NCBI GenBank assembly: GCA_046350355.1
Contig: JAXMAN010000001.1
Location: 1,178,001-1,242,000, forward strand
Origin: UBA966 sp046350355
GTDB taxonomy: Bacteria; Planctomycetota; Phycisphaerae; Phycisphaerales; SM1A02
Reading direction: 5' to 3'
Length of the DNA: 64,000 nt
The notes under the pieces were generated by a model. That model was given only the letters and a program-made list of their open reading frames with translations, did not search any database and had not been told where the DNA came from. Below are positions 61,509 to 64,000 of this stretch, one piece after another. The first letter of the stretch is position 1, and each line of letters begins with the position of its first letter. A program made the position numbers and the translations under genes.

Positions 61509-63444
61509 CGAAATGCCCCAGCAGGATGGCCAGATCCCCGCCGGCGACGATGCCGTTGTGGTCGAGGTCCGCGTCGAAGTCCGACGTGCCCCACCGGCCC
61601 AGGAGGATGCCGATGTCGGCGCCGTTGACGACGCCGTCGCGATTCAGGTCGCCGATGGCCGGCGGCGGCGCCGGGCAGGGATCCCAGACGGCAAAGACGC
61701 CGACGGTCATGGCAGGACGGGGCGTCCCGACCTGCGCGGCCAGCGCCGCGCCGCTGACCTGCGACGCGGCTCCGAAGACGAGTCCCTCGCTCGGGACCGC
61801 GGCGGCGTCGCGGGTGCGCGTGGGGGCGCCGACCACCCAGACCCAGTACGCGGGTGCGTCGGTGAGATCGATCGGCGGAAGCGGGATCCGGACCCGCGCC
61901 AGGGTGTTGGGCAGCGAGGGTTCGGGGATCGGGAGCACCTTCAGGTAGCGCAGGTCCGTCGACTGAAGCTGCGCGCTCGCGCCGACGCCGCTGCGGTCCG
62001 CGATGATCGCGATCGCCGTGTTCGGCGCGGACGCGGAGGGCGCCGGAAGGATCGCCTCGATCGCGGTGAGCTCGCCGGCATCGGCATGCTTGGGGAACCA
62101 GACGAAGCTCCCCGACGCAAACGGCGTCTGCGTCCCGCTCGTGCCCACCGAGGTCACGAAGCCGTAGGCGCTCGAGCCCCAGCCCGCCGTGTCGGCGATG
62201 CCGTCGCCGTTGCAGTCGGGGACCAGCCCGTCGAGGAGCTGCGCCGCGTCGCCGACGCGATCGCCGTTGAAGTCGCGCGGATCCAGGTCGGTGGAGTTCT
62301 GGCGGACGATCGTGCGGTCCGCGGCGTCGGCCACGCCATCGCCGTTGAGGTCGCCGTACGGAGGATTGCTCTGGCCGAGGACGCCGTCCATCAGCGCGCG
62401 GTCCGCGGCGTCGACGACGCCATCGGCATTGAGGTCGCCGATGGGCCGCTGCGTCAGCGCGATCGATCGCTTGTCCCAGGCGATGATCGACTGCACGCCG
62501 CGCAGGCCGGGCGGCACCGAGCACTGGCCCGCGGAGTTGTCGCCCCAGCAGACGACGGTTCCGTCGGAGCGCAGCGCCATCGTGTGGTTGCTCCCCGCGG
62601 AGATCTGCGTCACGCCCGCGAGGCCGGCCGGGGGCGTGCACTGGCCCTTGTCGTTGGCGCCCCAGCAGGCGATGGTGCCGTCGGTGCGCAGCGCCACCGT
62701 GTGCAGGTTGCCCGCCGCGATCGCCGTGCAGGTGCCCAGCCCCGGCGGCACGATGCTCTGGCCCTGGTGCATCGGATAGGTGACGGGATTCAGCGAGGGA
62801 TCGATTCCCGCGCCCCAGCATCGCACGGTTCCGTCCTGGAGGATCGCGACCGAGTGCCACCCGCCCGCGGCGACGGTCGCGACCGGCGGCAGGTCCTCCG
62901 GCACGAGCGCCTGACCTTGGTTCTGGTTGAGGGGACTGGGGCTGGCGAAGTAACCGAGTCCCCACGCCCACACCACGCCGCTGGTGGTCACCGCGACGGT
63001 GTGCCCGCCGCCGGCGGCGACGCTCATCCATGGGCTGTACGCGTCGGCCCAGACGCTGATGCTCTGCCCGGTGGCGTTCGAGCCGTAGCACTTGAGCGTG
63101 CCATCGCTCCGCAGGACGGCCTGATGATCGGCGCCGTAGCTGATCTGCAGCGGAGGCGTGGCGAGCTCCTGCGCGGGAATGGTCGGTGCGACTCCCCACG
63201 CGAAGCGCACGCCCGCATCGCTCCGTCCCCAGATGCAGTTGGGCTCGGCGACGAGGATCTGCATCGCCGGAAGCGGGCGCGGCGGCTGGAGCGTATTGGG
63301 ATGCGCGTTGCCCCAGACCACGGGCGTTCCGCCGGCGAGCGCCGCGGACGCGATGCAGAGCGCGGTGGCCGTGGCTGCGGGCAGGGCGGAAGGGAGAATG
63401 CGGATCGGGGCGCTTCGTGAGTGCGGTGCGCTGTCGTGGAGCAT
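61498..63444 (-). CDS. Secreted RCC1-repeat protein with calcium-loop and dockerin-like C-terminus
   Basis: A 648-residue exported protein. Signal peptide about residues 15-37 (ALPAATATALCIASAALAG), then RCC1-type repeats (about 40-335; AAGGGHTVAVTTSGVVWAWG, AGGWHSVAILQDGTVRCWG, AGNLHTVALRTDGTIACWG), calcium loops (GDLNADGVVDAADRALM, GDLNGDGVADAADRTIV), a beta domain, and a final pair of EF-hands (GDLNRDGVVNGADIGILLGR, ADLDHNGIVAGGDLAILLGH). RCC1 repeats form a seven-bladed propeller. In eukaryotes they act in nuclear signalling; here they are simply an exported binding domain. ATG 63444. Confidence 0.88.
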   Translation of the reverse strand: MLHDSAPHSRSAPIRILPSALPAATATALCIASAALAGGTPVVWGNAHPNTLQPPRPLPAMQILVAEPNCIWGRSDAGVRFAWGVAPTIPAQELATPPLQISYGADHQAVLRSDGTLKCYGSNATGQSISVWADAYSPWMSVAAGGGHTVAVTTSGVVWAWGLGYFASPSPLNQNQGQALVPEDLPPVATVAAGGWHSVAILQDGTVRCWGAGIDPSLNPVTYPMHQGQSIVPPGLGTCTAIAAGNLHTVALRTDGTIACWGANDKGQCTPPAGLAGVTQISAGSNHTMALRSDGTVVCWGDNSAGQCSVPPGLRGVQSIIAWDKRSIALTQRPIGDLNADGVVDAADRALMDGVLGQSNPPYGDLNGDGVADAADRTIVRQNSTDLDPRDFNGDRVGDAAQLLDGLVPDCNGDGIADTAGWGSSAYGFVTSVGTSGTQTPFASGSFVWFPKHADAGELTAIEAILPAPSASAPNTAIAIIADRSGVGASAQLQSTDLRYLKVLPIPEPSLPNTLARVRIPLPPIDLTDAPAYWVWVVGAPTRTRDAAAVPSEGLVFGAASQVSGAALAAQVGTPRPAMTVGVFAVWDPCPAPPPAIGDLNRDGVVNGADIGILLGRWGTSDFDADLDHNGIVAGGDLAILLGHFDVQ

Positions 63445-63486
63445 GGAGTGGTCCTCTTCGGACGGGGTTCGAGGTCGATGCCGGTG

Positions 63487-63644
63487 CTACTCACCGAAGT
63501 GCGCGATCAGGATCGCCAGGTCCGCGCCATCCACGCTGTTGTCGTGGTTGAGGTCGCAGGGCGAGGCGTACGCCGGTCCCCAGTCGCCCAGCAGGCGTCC
63601 GAGGTCCGCGCCGTCGACGGTGCCGTTGCCGTCGACGTCGCCGA
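63487..63644 (-). repeat. 158-base repeat, copy B (dockerin-tag coding)
   Basis: Same-orientation copy of 59181-59338. It lies at the end of the paralogous gene at the right edge. Confidence 0.9.
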
Positions 63645-64000
63645 CCCGCGGGCAGCCGTTGGAGAACGCCTGTGCAGTGGCGATGAAGTATGTCGGATCG
63701 AGGTCGGGCGATGCGAGTGCCGCGGCTGGGTCGCTTCCCGGTGCGTCGTTGGTGAGCACGGTCCATGTGGATTGCCCGGCGCCGGTCAGCGTGCCACTGT
63801 TCGCGACCAGGAGCGCGCAGGTATGCGATGGCAAGCCGTCGCCGTACAGCGTGTCGGGCGGATAGCGGAAGCCGACCCAGACGACGGGCGCATCGACTTC
63901 GATGTGCGGCGTCGCCACGTACTGCCACAGCCGCGGGAAGCCCGACGCCGGGTCGCCGCCCGCCCACTCGACGTGCGTGCGATCGGGGGCGAAGACGGTG
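63487..64000 (-). CDS. Secreted dockerin-tagged protein, C-terminal part (cut by right edge)
   Basis: A frame open from the edge reads TVFAPDRTHVEWAGGD ... RLWQYVATPHIEVDAPVVWV, a close paralogue of the gene at 59181-61508 (TVFAPDRAHPEYLG ... RLWQYIATPHLPVDAPAVWI), then the EF-hand tag. The N-terminus is outside the window. The tag-coding DNA is nearly identical to that of the first copy while the upstream part is diverged. Confidence 0.85.
   Translation of the reverse strand, partial: TVFAPDRTHVEWAGGDPASGFPRLWQYVATPHIEVDAPVVWVGFRYPPDTLYGDGLPSHTCALLVANSGTLTGAGQSTWTVLTNDAPGSDPAAALASPDLDPTYFIATAQAFSNGCPRVGDVDGNGTVDGADLGRLLGDWGPAYASPCDLNHDNSVDGADLAILIAHFGE

Noticed and set aside
59181..63644. 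Insertion sequence or transposon flanked by the 158-base repeat
   Set aside because: The repeat codes for protein ends in both genes and there is no transposase or target-site duplication, so it is a duplicated coding module.

Overview
The window is GC-rich (about 70% by eye) and densely coded. It looks like a chromosome segment of a planctomycete, most likely a Phycisphaerae relative. The evidence is the set of secreted proteins ending in paired EF-hand (dockerin-like) tags with the pattern GDxDGxGxVDGADLGxLLGxWG, the LpxC-FabZ fusion, zinc-ribbon membrane proteins with the CVRCGYPRG motif, a squalene-hopene cyclase, and McsA/McsB in a diderm with a BamA/Skp/Lpx cluster. No plasmid, prophage, transposase, CRISPR array or rRNA is visible. 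One tRNA (Leu, UAG) is present.

Layout. 1-12.7 kb: a mixed set with a possible gene end at the left edge, a hypothetical protein, a phosphatase/heme lipoprotein, a coiled lipoprotein, a dockerin-tagged protein, an S9 peptidase, two tandem zinc-ribbon membrane paralogues, a GNAT acetyltransferase, a PGPGW membrane protein, EttA and an M24 aminopeptidase. 12.7-20.7 kb (minus): an outer-membrane biogenesis operon, BamA, two Skp/OmpH chaperones, LpxD, LpxC-FabZ, LpxA, then a conserved hypothetical. 20.8-24 kb: GcvT, a sigma-70 factor and a UVR-motif protein. 24-30.2 kb (minus): DoxX, a degenerate vWA protein, ExbB, two ExbD and a large periplasmic repeat protein. 30.2-38.8 kb: tRNA-Leu, class II DAHP synthase, a ketosynthase pair with one degenerate partner, a membrane-anchored protein, an OafA-like acyltransferase and a lone NuoG-like protein. 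38.9-46.9 kb: DEAD-box helicase, MATE transporter, a TPR protein carrying two RNA polymerase alpha-CTDs, SpoIID-like lipoprotein, riboflavin synthase and a GIDE-LemA protein. 46.9-54.6 kb: SpoIIE phosphatase, DUF192 lipoprotein, a GluQ-type synthetase, a pterin dehydratase, McsB/McsA, KdsA, a DUF1444 protein and TrpG/PabA. 54.6-64 kb: a repeat-rich membrane protein, a Gfo/Idh/MocA oxidoreductase, squalene-hopene cyclase and three consecutive dockerin-tagged secreted proteins, the last cut by the window edge.

How the genes work together. The Lpx/Bam/Skp block with KdsA supports a real LPS-type outer membrane, and ExbB/ExbD supplies an energised inner-to-outer-membrane motor. Hopanoid synthesis would affect membrane order. 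McsA/McsB points to protein-arginine phosphorylation in quality control.

The most striking non-coding signal is a TAnnnT -10-like hexamer 7-12 bases before many start codons, usually with no Shine-Dalgarno site, which suggests widespread leaderless transcription. At three divergent gene pairs the two -10 hexamers overlap on opposite strands. The most interesting proteins are the TPR/double alpha-CTD protein, the degenerate KS partner (Cys to Glu, both His lost) coupled to an intact KS, and the phosphatase/cytochrome fusion. Coordinates come from reading the sequence; family calls rest on motifs and recalled family knowledge, with no database search.
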